Shown: positions 41,182 to 51,030, counted from the stretch's first letter. The stretch is DNA of 64,000 nucleotides from Klenkia taihuensis (GCF_900112525.1 NZ_FOMD01000001.1:992001-1056000), one strand, 5' to 3'. Notes: generated by a model from the letters alone, not told the origin. Made by a program: numbers and translations.

Positions 41182-41306
41182 TCTCGCCTGGGGTTCTCAG
41201 ACCCTGCCACCGGCGTGCCCCGGTACCACCCCGTGCTGGTCATGGAGTGGTCGGACCACGTCACCCGGCAGGTCGAGGTCCCCGGCGGTCGCCCCGGTGG
41301 CCGCCT

Positions 41307-41379
<73 letters not shown>

Positions 41380-41509
41380 CCCGCCCGCCGGTCCGCCGGC
41401 GGAGTGCACGACCCGCCCCCGAGCGGCGCAGGACACCCGGCCGGGCCGGCCGGGACGGTGGCGCGACCACCACCCCAGACCGCGAACACCGACGACGAGG
41501 CGAGGCGCA

Positions 41510-42100
41510 GTGAGCGACGAGCAGCCGGGCACCGAGGACGCACGCCGGCGTCCGAGGTCCGAGCCCGCCGACGACGCCGAGCTGACCGACGAGCAGATCG
41601 ACGCCGAGACCCCCGGGGTCGACGACGCCGCCGAGCTCGAGGCCGCCGAGGACGAGGTCGCCGCCGAGGCGGCCGAGGACGAGGACAAGGTCGTCGCCAC
41701 CCCCGCCCGCCGCCGTCGGGGCGCCATCACCGCCGACGACGACGAGGACGACGACGAGCCGGCCGCCCCCCGGGTGCGCCGCCGCGACCGTCCCGGTGGC
41801 CGCCCGGCCAGCGAGGCCCGCACCACCCGTCCCGGCGGGCGGAGCGCCGCGGCCAAGAAGGACCAGACCCCGACCCGGGCCGCGGCCGAGCGGGCCCGCG
41901 CCGCCGAGCTGCGCGAGAAGCGCAGCATCGGCCGGTTCCTCCGCGAGGTCGTCGCCGAGCTGCGCAAGGTCATCTGGCCTGGCCGGCGCGAGCTGATCAC
42001 CTACACGACCGTCGTCATCGTCTTCGTCGCCTTCATGGTGGCGCTGGTGGCCGGGCTGGACATCCTCTTCGCCCAGGGCGTCATCGCCGTCTTCGGCTGA
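41510..42100 (+). CDS. secE: preprotein translocase subunit SecE with long acidic N-terminus
   Basis: This 196-residue protein ends in the SecE core (from about residue 140): [25 protein letters not shown], then one membrane helix. SecE clamps SecY in the export channel. The first 135 residues are an unusual Asp/Glu/Ala-rich then Arg-rich extension with no domain, longer than in most actinobacteria. It starts with GTG 41510 and precedes nusG by 49 bases. Confidence 0.94.
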   Translation: MSDEQPGTEDARRRPRSEPADDAELTDEQIDAETPGVDDAAELEAAEDEVAAEAAEDEDKVVATPARRRRGAITADDDEDDDEPAAPRVRRRDRPGGRPASEARTTRPGGRSAAAKKDQTPTRAAAERARAAELREKRSIGRFLREVVAELRKVIWPGRRELITYTTVVIVFVAFMVALVAGLDILFAQGVIAVFG

Positions 42101-42149
42101 CCCCGCCACCGACCCCGCACCGCCGACGCACAGGAAAGAGACCCACCCC

Positions 42150-43070
42150 GTGACCGACCCCCGCGAGAACGACGACGTCGTCGCCGACGCCACCGAGGAC
42201 CCGACGGCCGACGCCGCCGTGGACGCCGCCACCGGTGCCGTCGACGCCGAGACCGGCGTGCGCGAGACCGGTGCGGCCGAGGGCTCGGTGGACACCGGCG
42301 ACCTGACCGCCGACAACCCGATGGCCGACGCGGTCGCCGGCGGCACCGGCAACGCCCGCGGCGCCGTCGACGACGCACTGGTCGGCGACACCACGCTGGA
42401 GCCGGCGCCCGACCACGACCCGCTCACCGAGGAGGTCCTCGCGACCGCCGAGGAGGAGGACGAGGACCCGGCCGAGGCGATGCGCAAGGCGCTGGCCGGC
42501 GCGTTCGGCGACTGGTACGTCATCCACTCCTACGCCGGCTACGAGAACAAGGTGAAGACCAACCTCGAGTCGCGGATCACCAGCCTCGACATGGAGGACT
42601 ACATCTTCCAGATCGAGGTCCCGACCGAAGAGGTCACCGAGATCAAGAACGGCAAGCGGGTGCAGGTCAACCGCAAGGTGCTGCCCGGCTACCTGCTGGT
42701 CCGGATGGACCTCACCGACGACTCCTGGGGCGCGGTGCGCAACACCCCCGGCGTCACCGGCTTCGTCGGCGCCACCTCGCGGCCCTCGCCGCTGAGCCTG
42801 GACGAGGTCGTCAAGCTGCTGGTCCCCGCGACCACCCCGAAGGCCGCCGCCTCGCCCGAGGCCGGTTCGCCGGCCGCCGGCACGCCCAGCAGCCCCGTGG
42901 TCGACTTCGAGGTCGGCGAGTCCGTCACCGTCATGGACGGCCCGTTCGCCACCCTCCCGGCCACCATCAACGAGATCAACGCCGAGCAGCAGAAGCTGCA
43001 GGTGCTGGTCTCCATCTTCGGCCGCGAGACGCCGGTCGAGCTGTCCTTCAGCCAGGTCCAGAAGCTCTGA
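42150..43070 (+). CDS. nusG: transcription termination/antitermination factor NusG
   Basis: This 306-residue protein has an N-terminal acidic extension (about residues 1-120), the NGN domain beginning [21 protein letters not shown], and a KOW domain ([23 protein letters not shown]). An Ala/Ser/Pro-rich linker (about 230-250) joins them and is longer than in E. coli. NusG binds RNA polymerase and links it to ribosomes or Rho. It sits in the conserved secE-nusG-rplK-rplA order. Confidence 0.97.
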   Translation: MTDPRENDDVVADATEDPTADAAVDAATGAVDAETGVRETGAAEGSVDTGDLTADNPMADAVAGGTGNARGAVDDALVGDTTLEPAPDHDPLTEEVLATAEEEDEDPAEAMRKALAGAFGDWYVIHSYAGYENKVKTNLESRITSLDMEDYIFQIEVPTEEVTEIKNGKRVQVNRKVLPGYLLVRMDLTDDSWGAVRNTPGVTGFVGATSRPSPLSLDEVVKLLVPATTPKAAASPEAGSPAAGTPSSPVVDFEVGESVTVMDGPFATLPATINEINAEQQKLQVLVSIFGRETPVELSFSQVQKL

Positions 43071-43115
43071 CCCGGCTGATCCGCACCACCCCCTGAACGA
43101 CAAGAAGAGGAAGTC

Positions 43116-43544
43116 ATGCCCCCCAGGAAGCGGTTGACCGCGGTCATCAAGCTCCAGATCAAGGCCGGTGCGGCCACCCCCGCCCCGCCCGTCGGTCCGG
43201 CGCTCGGCCAGCACGGCGTCAACATCATGGAGTTCTGCAAGGCCTACAACGCCGCGACCGAGTCGCAGCGCGGTGACATCGTCCCCGTGGAGATCTCGGT
43301 CTTCGAGGACCGCTCCTTCACCTTCATCACCAAGACGCCGCCGGCAGCCCGCATGCTGCTGAAGGCCGCCGGTGTGGAGAAGGGCTCGGGCGAGCCGCAC
43401 AAGACCAAGGTCGCCACGGTCACCCGTGACCAGGTCCGCGAGATCGCCCAGGTCAAGATGGAGGACCTGAACGCCAACGACCTGGACCAGGCCGAGAAGA
43501 TCATCGCCGGCACCGCCCGGTCGATGGGCATCACCGTCCAGTAG
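43116..43544 (+). CDS. rplK: 50S ribosomal protein L11
   Basis: This 142-residue protein contains the signature [31 protein letters not shown] in the proline-rich N-terminal domain and a C-terminal rRNA-binding domain ([20 protein letters not shown], then GTARSMGI). It forms the GTPase-associated centre and activates RelA-type factors. An AAGAGGA ribosome site precedes the ATG. Confidence 0.98.
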   Translation: MPPRKRLTAVIKLQIKAGAATPAPPVGPALGQHGVNIMEFCKAYNAATESQRGDIVPVEISVFEDRSFTFITKTPPAARMLLKAAGVEKGSGEPHKTKVATVTRDQVREIAQVKMEDLNANDLDQAEKIIAGTARSMGITVQ

Positions 43545-43632
43545 CACCACCCCCAGTACTCGTGGGAGGGCCGGCCCAGGCCCGTTCACCACACGACCGC
43601 CCGCGCGAGCGGGCGCAGACAGGAGCGCCACC

Positions 43633-44355
43633 ATGGCCAAGCACGGCAAGAACTTCCGCAAGGCAGCGGAGCTCGTCGACGCCACCCAGCTCTACAGCCC
43701 GCTGCAGGCGGCGGGGCTGGCGAAGCAGACGTCGACCACCAAGTACGACGCGACCGTCGAGGTCGCCATCCGCCTCGGCGTCGACCCCCGCAAGGCCGAC
43801 CAGATGGTCCGCGGCACGGTCAACCTGCCCCACGGCACCGGCAAGACCGCCCGCGTCATCGTCTTCGCGACCGGTGACAAGGCCGCCGAGGCCGAGGCCG
43901 CCGGCGCCGACGTCGTCGGCTCGGACGACCTGATCGAGCGCATCCAGGGCGGCTTCCTGGACTTCGACGCCGCGATCGCCACCCCCGACCAGATGGCCAA
44001 GGTCGGCCGCATCGCCCGCATCCTCGGCCCCCGTGGCCTGATGCCGAACCCGAAGACCGGCACCGTGACCCCCGACGTCACCAAGGCCGTCAACGACATC
44101 AAGGGCGGGAAGATCAACTTCCGCGTCGACAAGCAGTCGAACCTGCACCTGGTCATCGGCAAGGTCTCCTTCGACGAGACCAAGCTGGTGGAGAACTACG
44201 CCGCCGCCCTCGACGAGGTGCTGCGGGCCAAGCCGTCGGCCGCCAAGGGCCGCTACGTCCGCAAGGTCACCGTCTCCACCACGATGGGCCCGGGCATCCC
44301 GGTGGACCCGAACCGCACCCGCAACCTGCTGGTCGACGAGGCCTCGCAGGTCTGA
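43633..44355 (+). CDS. rplA: 50S ribosomal protein L1
   Basis: This 240-residue L1-stalk protein has typical blocks [51 protein letters not shown] and the closing [18 protein letters not shown]1 often represses its own operon by binding mRNA; no leader site was sought in detail. A strong hairpin terminator follows 17 bases after the stop. Confidence 0.98.
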   Translation: MAKHGKNFRKAAELVDATQLYSPLQAAGLAKQTSTTKYDATVEVAIRLGVDPRKADQMVRGTVNLPHGTGKTARVIVFATGDKAAEAEAAGADVVGSDDLIERIQGGFLDFDAAIATPDQMAKVGRIARILGPRGLMPNPKTGTVTPDVTKAVNDIKGGKINFRVDKQSNLHLVIGKVSFDETKLVENYAAALDEVLRAKPSAAKGRYVRKVTVSTTMGPGIPVDPNRTRNLLVDEASQV

Positions 44356-44371
44356 CCGACCCCGCACCGCA

Positions 44372-44404
44372 GACGCCCCCGCAGCCACCGGCTGCGGGGG
44401 CGTC
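44372..44404. terminator. Bidirectional hairpin terminator between rplA and the DUF1295 gene
   Basis: GACGCCCCCGCAGCC pairs perfectly with GGCTGCGGGGGCGTC around an ACC loop. It lies between convergent genes, 17 bases from one stop and seven from the other, so it can serve both strands. Confidence 0.85.
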
Positions 44405-44410
44405 GTGCGT

Positions 44411-45229
44411 TCAGGACGGCTTCGGGGGCCAGGGGACGAACGCGCTGGTGCGGGCCACGTACGCGGCGAACCCCGGCCGGGAGCTCGCCATCCGGCGCTC
44501 GGTCATCGCCGCCCCCGACCCCTTGACCAGGTTCAGCGTCATGAGCGCCGGGCAGACGACGAACACCCAGCCCGACCAGTGCGCCGCCGTGGGCAGCCAC
44601 AGGCCCCACATCACGCAGGCGTCGCCGAAGTAGTTCGGGTGCCGGGTGTAGCGCCAGAGGCCGCGGTCGTTGACCTGGCCGCGGTTGGCCGGGTCGGCCT
44701 TGAACCGCTCCAGCTGCCAGTCGCCGACCGTCTCGAAGGTGAACCCCAGCGACCACACCGCGACGCCGAGCAGGGCCACCACCAGCGGCCACCCACCGGT
44801 CGCCGTCCCGTCCTGGAAGGCCGCGACCAGCAACGGCGACGACACCACGAACAGGACGGCGGTCTGCGGCAGGTACACCCGGCGGTAGAGGTGCGCGGCC
44901 ACCGAGCCGCGGGCGCGGGCGGCGATCTCCTCGTACCGCGGGTCCTCCCGGTCCCCGTTGCGCCGGCCGATGTGCACGGCCAGCCGGACGCCCCACGCGG
45001 TGGTGAGCGCGAGGACCAGCAGCTGCCGGCCGAGGTCGCCGTGCCCGCCGGCCCGCGCGGTGAGCAGCCCGGCGAGGGCGACGACGACGAACCCCAGGCC
45101 CCAGACGACGTCCACCACCGAGTGCCGGCCCAGCCGCAGCGCGAGCAGCCAGGTGCCGGTGAACACCGCCAGCAGGACCACGAACGAGACCAGCGCACCG
45201 GTGCCCAGGGCACCCCAGTCGAGGTCCAC
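44411..45229 (-). CDS. DUF1295 / steroid 5-alpha-reductase-like membrane protein
   Basis: This protein of about 272 residues has several membrane helices and the C-terminal family signature GLWRYTRHPNYFGDACVMWGLWL, related to 5-alpha-reductase and isoprenylcysteine methyltransferase folds. The start is uncertain: GTG 45229 is the first conventional codon after the upstream gene, with no ribosome site. A CTG overlapping that gene's stop is an alternative. It is transcribed with the cyclopropane-synthase-type gene and probably reduces or modifies an unsaturated lipid. The substrate is unknown. Confidence 0.8.
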   Translation of the reverse strand: MDLDWGALGTGALVSFVVLLAVFTGTWLLALRLGRHSVVDVVWGLGFVVVALAGLLTARAGGHGDLGRQLLVLALTTAWGVRLAVHIGRRNGDREDPRYEEIAARARGSVAAHLYRRVYLPQTAVLFVVSSPLLVAAFQDGTATGGWPLVVALLGVAVWSLGFTFETVGDWQLERFKADPANRGQVNDRGLWRYTRHPNYFGDACVMWGLWLPTAAHWSGWVFVVCPALMTLNLVKGSGAAMTERRMASSRPGFAAYVARTSAFVPWPPKPS

Positions 45230-45246
45230 CGCCGTCGCCGTCGGGG

Positions 45247-46587
45247 TCAGGAGGCCCGGCGGGGGGCGCCCAGGCCCTCGTGCCAGGCGCTGCGGGTGGC
45301 GGGCATGCCGCTGCGGCCGTCGGGGCGGGGCTTGACGAACAGCAGCTGGTCCACGCCCATCCGGTTCTCCGCGAAGGTCAGCCCGCCGCCGGCCAGGTAC
45401 AGCCGCCAGATGCGTGCCCCGGCGGTGCCGATGAGCCCGGCCACCTCGTCCCAGCGCTCCTCGAGGCGCTGCGCCCAGGCCCGCACGGTCCAGTCGTAGT
45501 GCTCCCGGATGCTCTCCACGTCGCGCAGCTCCAGGCCCGGCGCGGCGAGCATCTCGGCGGTCTGCCAGGTCGGGCGCATGTGCATGTCGGGGGCCACGTA
45601 GCGCTCGATGAAGGCGCCGCCGCCGGGCGCGCTGGGGTGGCTCATCGCCTGCACCAGCACCCGGCCGCCCGGGCGCACCAGCCGGTGCAGGGTGGCCGCG
45701 TACACCGGGTACTGCTCCTGGCCGACGTGCTCGCTCATCTCGATCGAGCTGATTGCGTCGTAGGGGCCCTCGACGGGGACCGGGACGTCGCGGTAGTCCT
45801 GCAGCCGCACGGTCACCCGGTCGGCCAGCCCGCGCTCGGCGACGACCTTCTCGATGTGGTCGCGCTGCTGGGCGGAGATGGTGACGCCGGTGGCGTGCAC
45901 GCCGTGGTGCTGGGCGGCGTAGACGATCATCGAGCCCCAGCCGCAGCCGACGTCCAGCAGCCGCATGCCCGGCTGCAGGCCCAGCTTGCGGCAGACCAGC
46001 TCCAGCTTGTCCCGCTGCGCCTCGGTGACGGTGTAGCTGCCGTCGGCGGCGCCGGGGTCGGTGGCCGGGTCCTCGCGGAAGTAGGCGCACGAGTAGGCCA
46101 TGTGCTCGTCGAGCAGCGCCTGGTAGACGTCGTTGCTCTGGTCGTAGTGGTAGCTGATCGCGTCGCTGTCGCGGTCGGTGGTGTGCTTCTCGCCCGACAG
46201 CACCGCCTCCTCCGGCGGGGCGGCCGGCCGGCGGCCCACGATGCCCAGCCGGACGGCGGTCCGCGCCCAGCGCAGCTGGTCGCGCACGCCCGGCAGGGCC
46301 GGCGGCCGCTCGCGGACCAGCGACCACACCCGGGACAGGCCCTCGGCCAGGTCGCCCTCGACGTCGATCTCGCCGGCCACGTAGGCCCGCGCCAGGCCCA
46401 GCTCGTTCGGGTCCCACAGCAGCCGGCGCAGGGCGGTGCGGCTGCGCAGCACGACGACGGGGGCGTCGTCGGCGGGGCCGGCCTCGCTGCCGTCCCAGGC
46501 GCGGATGCGGACCGGGACGCGGCCGCCGAAGACCTCGCCCACGAGGCCGGCGAGCCGGCCTGCGACGGTGCGGTCGGGGGTGCTCAT
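45247..46587 (-). CDS. cyclopropane-fatty-acyl-phospholipid synthase-type SAM methyltransferase
   Basis: This 446-residue protein has a variable N-terminal domain (1-150) and a catalytic domain with YHYDQSNDVYQALLDEHMAYSCAYF, the SAM loop LLDVGCGWGSMIVYAAQ, SIEMSEHVG and HMRPTWQTAEML. It adds a methylene or methyl group from SAM to acyl-chain double bonds. AGGAG lies about 13 bases upstream of the ATG. It occupies the rplA-rplJ slot that holds the mmaA mycolate methyltransferases in M. tuberculosis. Whether the product is a cyclopropane or a methyl branch cannot be decided here. Confidence 0.9.
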   Translation of the reverse strand: MSTPDRTVAGRLAGLVGEVFGGRVPVRIRAWDGSEAGPADDAPVVVLRSRTALRRLLWDPNELGLARAYVAGEIDVEGDLAEGLSRVWSLVRERPPALPGVRDQLRWARTAVRLGIVGRRPAAPPEEAVLSGEKHTTDRDSDAISYHYDQSNDVYQALLDEHMAYSCAYFREDPATDPGAADGSYTVTEAQRDKLELVCRKLGLQPGMRLLDVGCGWGSMIVYAAQHHGVHATGVTISAQQRDHIEKVVAERGLADRVTVRLQDYRDVPVPVEGPYDAISSIEMSEHVGQEQYPVYAATLHRLVRPGGRVLVQAMSHPSAPGGGAFIERYVAPDMHMRPTWQTAEMLAAPGLELRDVESIREHYDWTVRAWAQRLEERWDEVAGLIGTAGARIWRLYLAGGGLTFAENRMGVDQLLFVKPRPDGRSGMPATRSAWHEGLGAPRRAS

Positions 46588-46692
46588 GGGTGGTGGTGCT
46601 CCTGTCCTGCCGACGACGTGCGGGTAGATCGTGCGGCATTCGTCCCGGGTGGGCCGGGCGGATGCCCGCGACCGCGCGTCGCGCCGGGCGTG

Positions 46693-46698
46693 TACTCT
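46693..46698 (+). promoter_or_regulatory. -10 element of the rplJL operon
   Basis: TACTCT in GTACTCTTCTCG, an 11-of-12 match to the element upstream of tRNA-Trp/secE. Transcription should start near 46705. No clear -35 is seen. Confidence 0.55.
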
Positions 46699-46705
46699 TC
46701 TCGGC

Positions 46706-46918
46706 GTTCCCCCCAGACCGCTGGTCGTCGCACGTCCGCGTGCGATCGAAGGTCCCGGATCCGTCCGGGCGGCCCGCGCAGGTGAACGGATCGTCGCCAG
46801 GCCCTGTGCCTGCCCACGCCCCGTGCGCCCTGCGCCGGGGCGTCTCCCGTCTCCGGGCCCCTCGATCGATGCGCACCGTGCCTCCTCCGGTGGTCGCCCC
46901 GACTGAGAGAGGAGGCCC
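46706..46918 (+). promoter_or_regulatory. rplJ leader (probable L10 leader RNA)
   Basis: A leader of about 213 bases lies between the proposed start and rplJ. It has several local stems, for example around GTCGCACG/CGTGCGAT near 46727-46746, and the last 20 bases carry GAGAGGAGG for ribosome binding. In many bacteria L10(L12)4 binds such a leader to repress translation. Identification is by position; the exact fold was not derived. Confidence 0.55.
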
Positions 46919-47524
46919 ATGCCCACGCAGGCCAAGGATGCGGCGATCGCGGAGATCACCAGCCGGTTCCAGGACTCGAGTGCGGCGGTGCTCACCGAGT
47001 ACCGCGGGCTGACCGTGGCGCAGCTGAGCCAGCTGCGTCGTTCCCTCGGTGCGGGCAGCAGCTACGCCGTCGTCAAGAACACCCTGACGAAGCGGGCCGC
47101 GGACTCCGTCGGCTTCTCCGAGCTGGCCCCGCTGCTCACCGGCCCGACCGCCATCGCGTTCATCGCCGGTGACCCGGTCGAGGCCGCCAAGGCGATCCGC
47201 GACTTCGCGAAGGCCAACCCGGCCCTCGTGGTCAAGGGCGGCGTCGTCGAGGGTCGTCCGGTCGACGCCGCCGAGGTCACCCGCCTCGCCGACGTCGAGT
47301 CCCGCGACGTCCTGCTGGCCAAGCTGGCCGGCGCGATGAAGGGCAACCTCACCAAGGCCGCCGGGCTGTTCCAGGCCCCGCTGTCGCAGGTCGCCCGGCT
47401 CGCCGAGGCGCTCAAGGAGAAGAAGCCCGCGGGCGACTCCCCGGCCGCCGACGAGACCGCTGCTGCTGCACCCACCACCCCCGACACCGACGCTGACGCC
47501 GCGCCCGCGGCCAGCGACGACTGA
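46919..47524 (+). CDS. rplJ: 50S ribosomal protein L10
   Basis: This 201-residue protein starts [17 protein letters not shown] and includes [18 protein letters not shown] and [13 protein letters not shown]. It forms the base of the L12 stalk; its C-terminal helix binds L12 dimers. An Ala/Thr/Asp-rich tail of about 30 residues extends past the core. It lies 17 bases before rplL. Confidence 0.98.
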   Translation: MPTQAKDAAIAEITSRFQDSSAAVLTEYRGLTVAQLSQLRRSLGAGSSYAVVKNTLTKRAADSVGFSELAPLLTGPTAIAFIAGDPVEAAKAIRDFAKANPALVVKGGVVEGRPVDAAEVTRLADVESRDVLLAKLAGAMKGNLTKAAGLFQAPLSQVARLAEALKEKKPAGDSPAADETAAAAPTTPDTDADAAPAASDD

Positions 47525-47541
47525 CCAGTAGGAGAAGAACC

Positions 47542-47937
47542 ATGGCCAAGCTGTCCACCGACGAGCTGCTCGACGCCTTCAAGGAGATGACCCTCCTGGA
47601 GCTGTCGGACTTCGTGAAGCAGTTCGAGGAGACCTTCGAGGTCACCGCCGCCGCCCCCGTCGCCATGGCCGCTGCGCCCGCCGCCGGCGGTGCCGGTGGC
47701 GGTGGCGCCGAGGCCGCCGCCGAGCAGGACGAGTTCGACGTCATCCTCGAGGCCGCCGGCGACAAGAAGATCCAGGTCATCAAGGAGGTGCGCGGCCTGA
47801 CCTCGCTCGGCCTCAAGGAGGCCAAGGACCTGGTCGACGGCGCGCCGAAGCCGGTCCTGGAGAAGGTCGCCAAGGACGCCGCGGAGAAGGCCAAGGCCGC
47901 CCTCGAGGGCGCCGGCGCCACCGTCACCGTCAAGTGA
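47542..47937 (+). CDS. rplL: 50S ribosomal protein L7/L12
   Basis: This 131-residue protein has an N-terminal dimerisation helix ([22 protein letters not shown]), a Gly/Ala hinge and the C-terminal factor-binding domain ([42 protein letters not shown]). It recruits translational GTPases. A GGAGAAGA ribosome site precedes the ATG. A long hairpin follows. Confidence 0.98.
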   Translation: MAKLSTDELLDAFKEMTLLELSDFVKQFEETFEVTAAAPVAMAAAPAAGGAGGGGAEAAAEQDEFDVILEAAGDKKIQVIKEVRGLTSLGLKEAKDLVDGAPKPVLEKVAKDAAEKAKAALEGAGATVTVK

Positions 47938-47989
47938 CACCCCGCCCGGCGCACGCCGGGCACGTCGCCCGCGGGTGACACCGATCGAC

Positions 47990-48029
47990 AGCAGGGGCCG
48001 TACCTCCTCCGGGGGGTGCGGCCCCTGCT
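47990..48029 (+). terminator. Hairpin terminator after rplL
   Basis: AGCAGGGGCCGTACC pairs with GGTGCGGCCCCTGCT (15 pairs, one G-U) around a 10-base loop, about 50 bases after rplL. It separates the ribosomal transcript from the mce operon. Confidence 0.75.
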
Positions 48030-48086
48030 GCGTACGCGGCAGGTCGCGCGCAGGTCACGAGTTCGTGTGAGACGGGGCCCACGCGA

Positions 48087-48114
48087 TTGCCGTGACCTGC
48101 GTAACCACTAACCT
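48087..48114 (+). promoter_or_regulatory. Promoter of the mce operon
   Basis: TTGCCG (48087-48092), a 16-base spacer, then TAACCT (48109-48114) is one of the better sigma-70-like promoters in the window. The start would be near 48121, leaving a leader of about 105 bases to the ATPase GTG at 48227. Confidence 0.6.
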
Positions 48115-48226
48115 CGTCCTTCGTTACTCCCCAGTAGACATGCGCGGTCGCAGGTGGGGCCGCATGATGCCGGGGCCCAGCAGGAGCAGCAGCGCCGGCA
48201 GCGGAGCCGGTGGAGGAGGTCGGAGC

Positions 48227-49339
48227 GTGGGCGTCGCCGTGCACGTGGAGGGGCTCACCAAGTCCTTCGGCAGCCAGAACATCTGGTCCGACGTGACCCT
48301 CACCCTCCCGCCGGGGGAGATCTCGGTCATGCTCGGCCCGTCGGGCACCGGCAAGTCGGTCTTCCTCAAGTCCCTCGTCGGCCTGCTCAAGCCCGAGCGC
48401 GGCTCGATCGTGATGACCGACGTCGACATCGTCAGCTGCTCCGAGCGCGAGCTCTACGACGTCCGGCGGCTGTTCGGCGTGCTGTTCCAGGACGGCGCCC
48501 TGTTCGGCTCGATGAACCTCTACGACAACATCGCCTTCCCGCTGCGCGAGCACACCCGCAAGAGCGAGTCCGAGGTCCGGTCCATCGTCATGGAGAAGAT
48601 GGACATGGTCGGCCTGGCCGGCACCGAGGGGAAGCTGCCCGGGGAGATCTCCGGCGGCATGCGCAAGCGCGCCGGCATCGCCCGCGCGCTGGTGCTCGAC
48701 CCCGAGGTCATCCTCTTCGACGAACCCGACTCCGGCCTGGACCCGGTCCGCGTGGCCTACCTGAACCAGCTCATCGTCGACCTCAACGCCCAGATCGACG
48801 CGACGTTCCTCATCGTCACCCACGACATCGGCACCGCCCGCACCGTGCCGGACAACCTCGGCCTGCTGTTCCGGCGGCACCTGGCGATGTTCGGCCCCCG
48901 CGAACAGCTGCTCACCAGCCAGGAGCCGGTGGTCCGGCAGTTCCTCAACGGCCGCCGCGAGGGGCCGATCGGGATGAGCGAGGAGAAGGACGTCGCCCAG
49001 GTCGAGGCCGAGATGGCCGCGCTGGAGGCCCGGGGCGGGGACGCGCACAACGGCGTCGGCCCCAAGGGTGCCTCCGGCGGGGACGCCGTCCCGCCGCAGC
49101 TGGAGCCCACCCCCGGCCTGCCCGAGCGCAAGGCCGTGCGCCGCCGCCAGGAGCGGGTGGCCCGAATGCTGCACACCTACGACCCGGCCACCGCCGACGC
49201 CATCCGGGCCAGCCTGCCGCCGGACCTGCTCGCGCTGGCCGACTCGGGTTCCTTCGCGCCCACCCCCGGCGGCGGCCGGGAGTGGCGCACCGAGGACGGT
49301 GCCGACCTCGTCGTCCCCGATCCCCGGGGCCGTCCGTGA
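48227..49339 (+). CDS. mceG: Mce-system ABC transporter ATPase (MceG/Mkl)
   Basis: This 370-residue ATPase powers lipid import by the Mce complex. GTG 48227 follows GGAGGAGG by seven bases and gives the N-terminus VGVAVHVEGLTKSFG, matching the internal start seen in M. tuberculosis Mkl. Walker A is GPSGTGKS (37-44), the signature ISGGMRKRAGIARAL, and Walker B VILFDEPDSGLDP. The long C-terminal tail (after VVRQFLNGRREGPIGMSEEKD) is characteristic of MceG. It is fused to the mce operon here by a four-base overlap with the first permease. Confidence 0.95.
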   Translation: MGVAVHVEGLTKSFGSQNIWSDVTLTLPPGEISVMLGPSGTGKSVFLKSLVGLLKPERGSIVMTDVDIVSCSERELYDVRRLFGVLFQDGALFGSMNLYDNIAFPLREHTRKSESEVRSIVMEKMDMVGLAGTEGKLPGEISGGMRKRAGIARALVLDPEVILFDEPDSGLDPVRVAYLNQLIVDLNAQIDATFLIVTHDIGTARTVPDNLGLLFRRHLAMFGPREQLLTSQEPVVRQFLNGRREGPIGMSEEKDVAQVEAEMAALEARGGDAHNGVGPKGASGGDAVPPQLEPTPGLPERKAVRRRQERVARMLHTYDPATADAIRASLPPDLLALADSGSFAPTPGGGREWRTEDGADLVVPDPRGRP

Positions 49340-50157
49340 GCGCAGTCCCGGGCGAGAAGCCGAAGGCGCCGGGCCTGCTGGACGGGACGTTCTCCCCGAC
49401 CCGGCCCCTGCGCGCCAGCGGCAACCTCTTCGCCTTCGCCCTCGACGTCGTCCGCGCGGTCTTCCGGCGGCCGTTCCAGCTGCGGGAGTTCATCCAGCAG
49501 ACCTGGTTCGTGGCCTCGGTGACGATCCTGCCGACCGCGCTGGTCGCGATCCCGTTCGGCGCGGTCATCGCCCTGCAGCTGGGCTCGCTGACCCGGCAGC
49601 TGGGTGCGCAGTCCTTCACCGGGTCGGCGTCGGTGCTGGCCGTGCTGCGCGAGGCCAGCCCGATCGTCACCGCGCTGCTCATCGCCGGGGCCGGCGGCTC
49701 GGCCATCTGCGCCGACCTCGGGGCCCGCAAGATCCGCGACGAGATCGACGCCATGGAGGTCCTCGGCATCTCGCCGATCCAGCGCCTCGTCGTCCCCCGC
49801 GTGCTGGCCGCCATGGTGGTCGCCGTCCTGCTCAACGGCCTGGTCTCGGTGGTCGGCGTCTCCGGCGGCTACTTCTTCAACGTCATCCTGCAGGGCGGCA
49901 CCCCGGGCGCCTACCTGGCGTCGTTCAGCGCACTGGCGCAGGTGCAGGACTTCTGGTCCGGGGAGATCAAGGCGCTGATCTTCGGGCTGATCGCCGGCAT
50001 CGTGGCCTCCTACAAGGGCCTGCGGGCCGGTGGCGGGCCCAAGGGCGTGGGCGACGCGGTCAACCAGTCGGTGGTCATCACCTTCCTGCTGCTGTTCGCG
50101 GTCAACTTCGTCATCACGGCCATCTACTTCCAGCTCGTGCCGCCGAAGGGGTCCTAG
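49336..50157 (+). CDS. yrbEA: Mce-system permease YrbE, first copy
   Basis: This 273-residue MlaE-family permease has five to six membrane helices. It contains LREASPIVTALLIAGAGGSAICADLGARKIRDEIDAMEVLGI, the EQ-loop-like segment that contacts the ATPase. It forms a heterodimer with the next gene product. GTG 49336 overlaps the ATPase stop. Three bases separate it from the second permease. Confidence 0.94.
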   Translation: MSAVPGEKPKAPGLLDGTFSPTRPLRASGNLFAFALDVVRAVFRRPFQLREFIQQTWFVASVTILPTALVAIPFGAVIALQLGSLTRQLGAQSFTGSASVLAVLREASPIVTALLIAGAGGSAICADLGARKIRDEIDAMEVLGISPIQRLVVPRVLAAMVVAVLLNGLVSVVGVSGGYFFNVILQGGTPGAYLASFSALAQVQDFWSGEIKALIFGLIAGIVASYKGLRAGGGPKGVGDAVNQSVVITFLLLFAVNFVITAIYFQLVPPKGS

Positions 50158-50160
50158 ACG

Positions 50161-51030
50161 GTGGCCCTCCTCTCACCCGTCGACCGGGTCAAGGTCCGTG
50201 CGCGCCGGCTGGTGCGCACGGTCTACGGCCGGCCCATGGCCACCCTCGAGGACCTCGGCGACCAGGTCAGCTTCTACGGCCGGGCGCTGGGCTGGACCCC
50301 GCGCACGCTGCGCCGCTACAAGCGGGAGACCTTCCGGCTGCTCGCCGAGGTCAGCTTCGGCACCGGCGCGCTGGCCGTGGTCGGCGGCACCGTCGGCGTC
50401 ATCGCGTTCCTGTCCTTCTTCACCGGCACCGAGGTCGGCCTGCAGGGCTACCAGGCGCTGGACCAGCTGGGCACCTCGGCGTTCACCGGGTTCCTCTCCG
50501 CGTACTTCAACACCCGCGAGATCGCGCCCCTGGTCGCCGGCCTGGCGCTGTCGGCCACCGTCGGCTGCGGGTTCACCGCGCAGATCGGCGCCATGCGGAT
50601 CAACGAGGAGATCGACGCCCTGGAGGTCATGGGCGTCCCCTCGCTGCCGTTCCTGGTCACCACCCGCATCGTCGCCGGGTTCGTCGCCGTCATCCCGCTC
50701 TACGTGATCGGGCTGCTCACCAGCTACTTCGCCACCCGCACCATCACCACGTCGGTCTACGGGCAGTCGGCGGGCACCTACGACCACTACTTCAACCTGT
50801 TCCTGCCACCGCAGGACGTGCTCTGGTCCTTCGTGAAGGTGCTGGTCTTCAGCGTCGTGATCATCCTGTCGCACTGCTACTACGGCTACCGGGCCGGCGG
50901 CGGCCCCGCCGGCGTCGGGCTGGCCGTGGGCCGCGCGGTGCGCTTCTCCATCGTGGCCGTGATGGTCATCGACCTGTTCCTGTCCCTGGCCATCTGGGGC
51001 TCGACGACGACGGTGAGGATCGCAGGATGA
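50161..51030 (+). CDS. yrbEB: Mce-system permease YrbE, second copy
   Basis: This 289-residue MlaE-family permease has the matching block IAPLVAGLALSATVGCGFTAQIGAMRINEEIDALEVMGV and GGGPAGVGLAVGRAV near the C-terminus. It pairs with the first YrbE to form the inner-membrane channel. GTG start; its stop overlaps the ATG of the first mce gene by three bases. Confidence 0.94.
   Translation: MALLSPVDRVKVRARRLVRTVYGRPMATLEDLGDQVSFYGRALGWTPRTLRRYKRETFRLLAEVSFGTGALAVVGGTVGVIAFLSFFTGTEVGLQGYQALDQLGTSAFTGFLSAYFNTREIAPLVAGLALSATVGCGFTAQIGAMRINEEIDALEVMGVPSLPFLVTTRIVAGFVAVIPLYVIGLLTSYFATRTITTSVYGQSAGTYDHYFNLFLPPQDVLWSFVKVLVFSVVIILSHCYYGYRAGGGPAGVGLAVGRAVRFSIVAVMVIDLFLSLAIWGSTTTVRIAG

Noticed and set aside
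48101-48127. GTAAC...GTTAC inverted repeat upstream of mceG as an operator
   Set aside because: Only five bases per arm with a long spacer overlapping the -10; too weak to claim.
48092-48226. Longer MceG start at 48092 or 48140
   Set aside because: 48092 overlaps the proposed promoter, and neither codon has a ribosome site, whereas GTG 48227 follows GGAGGAGG and matches the family start.
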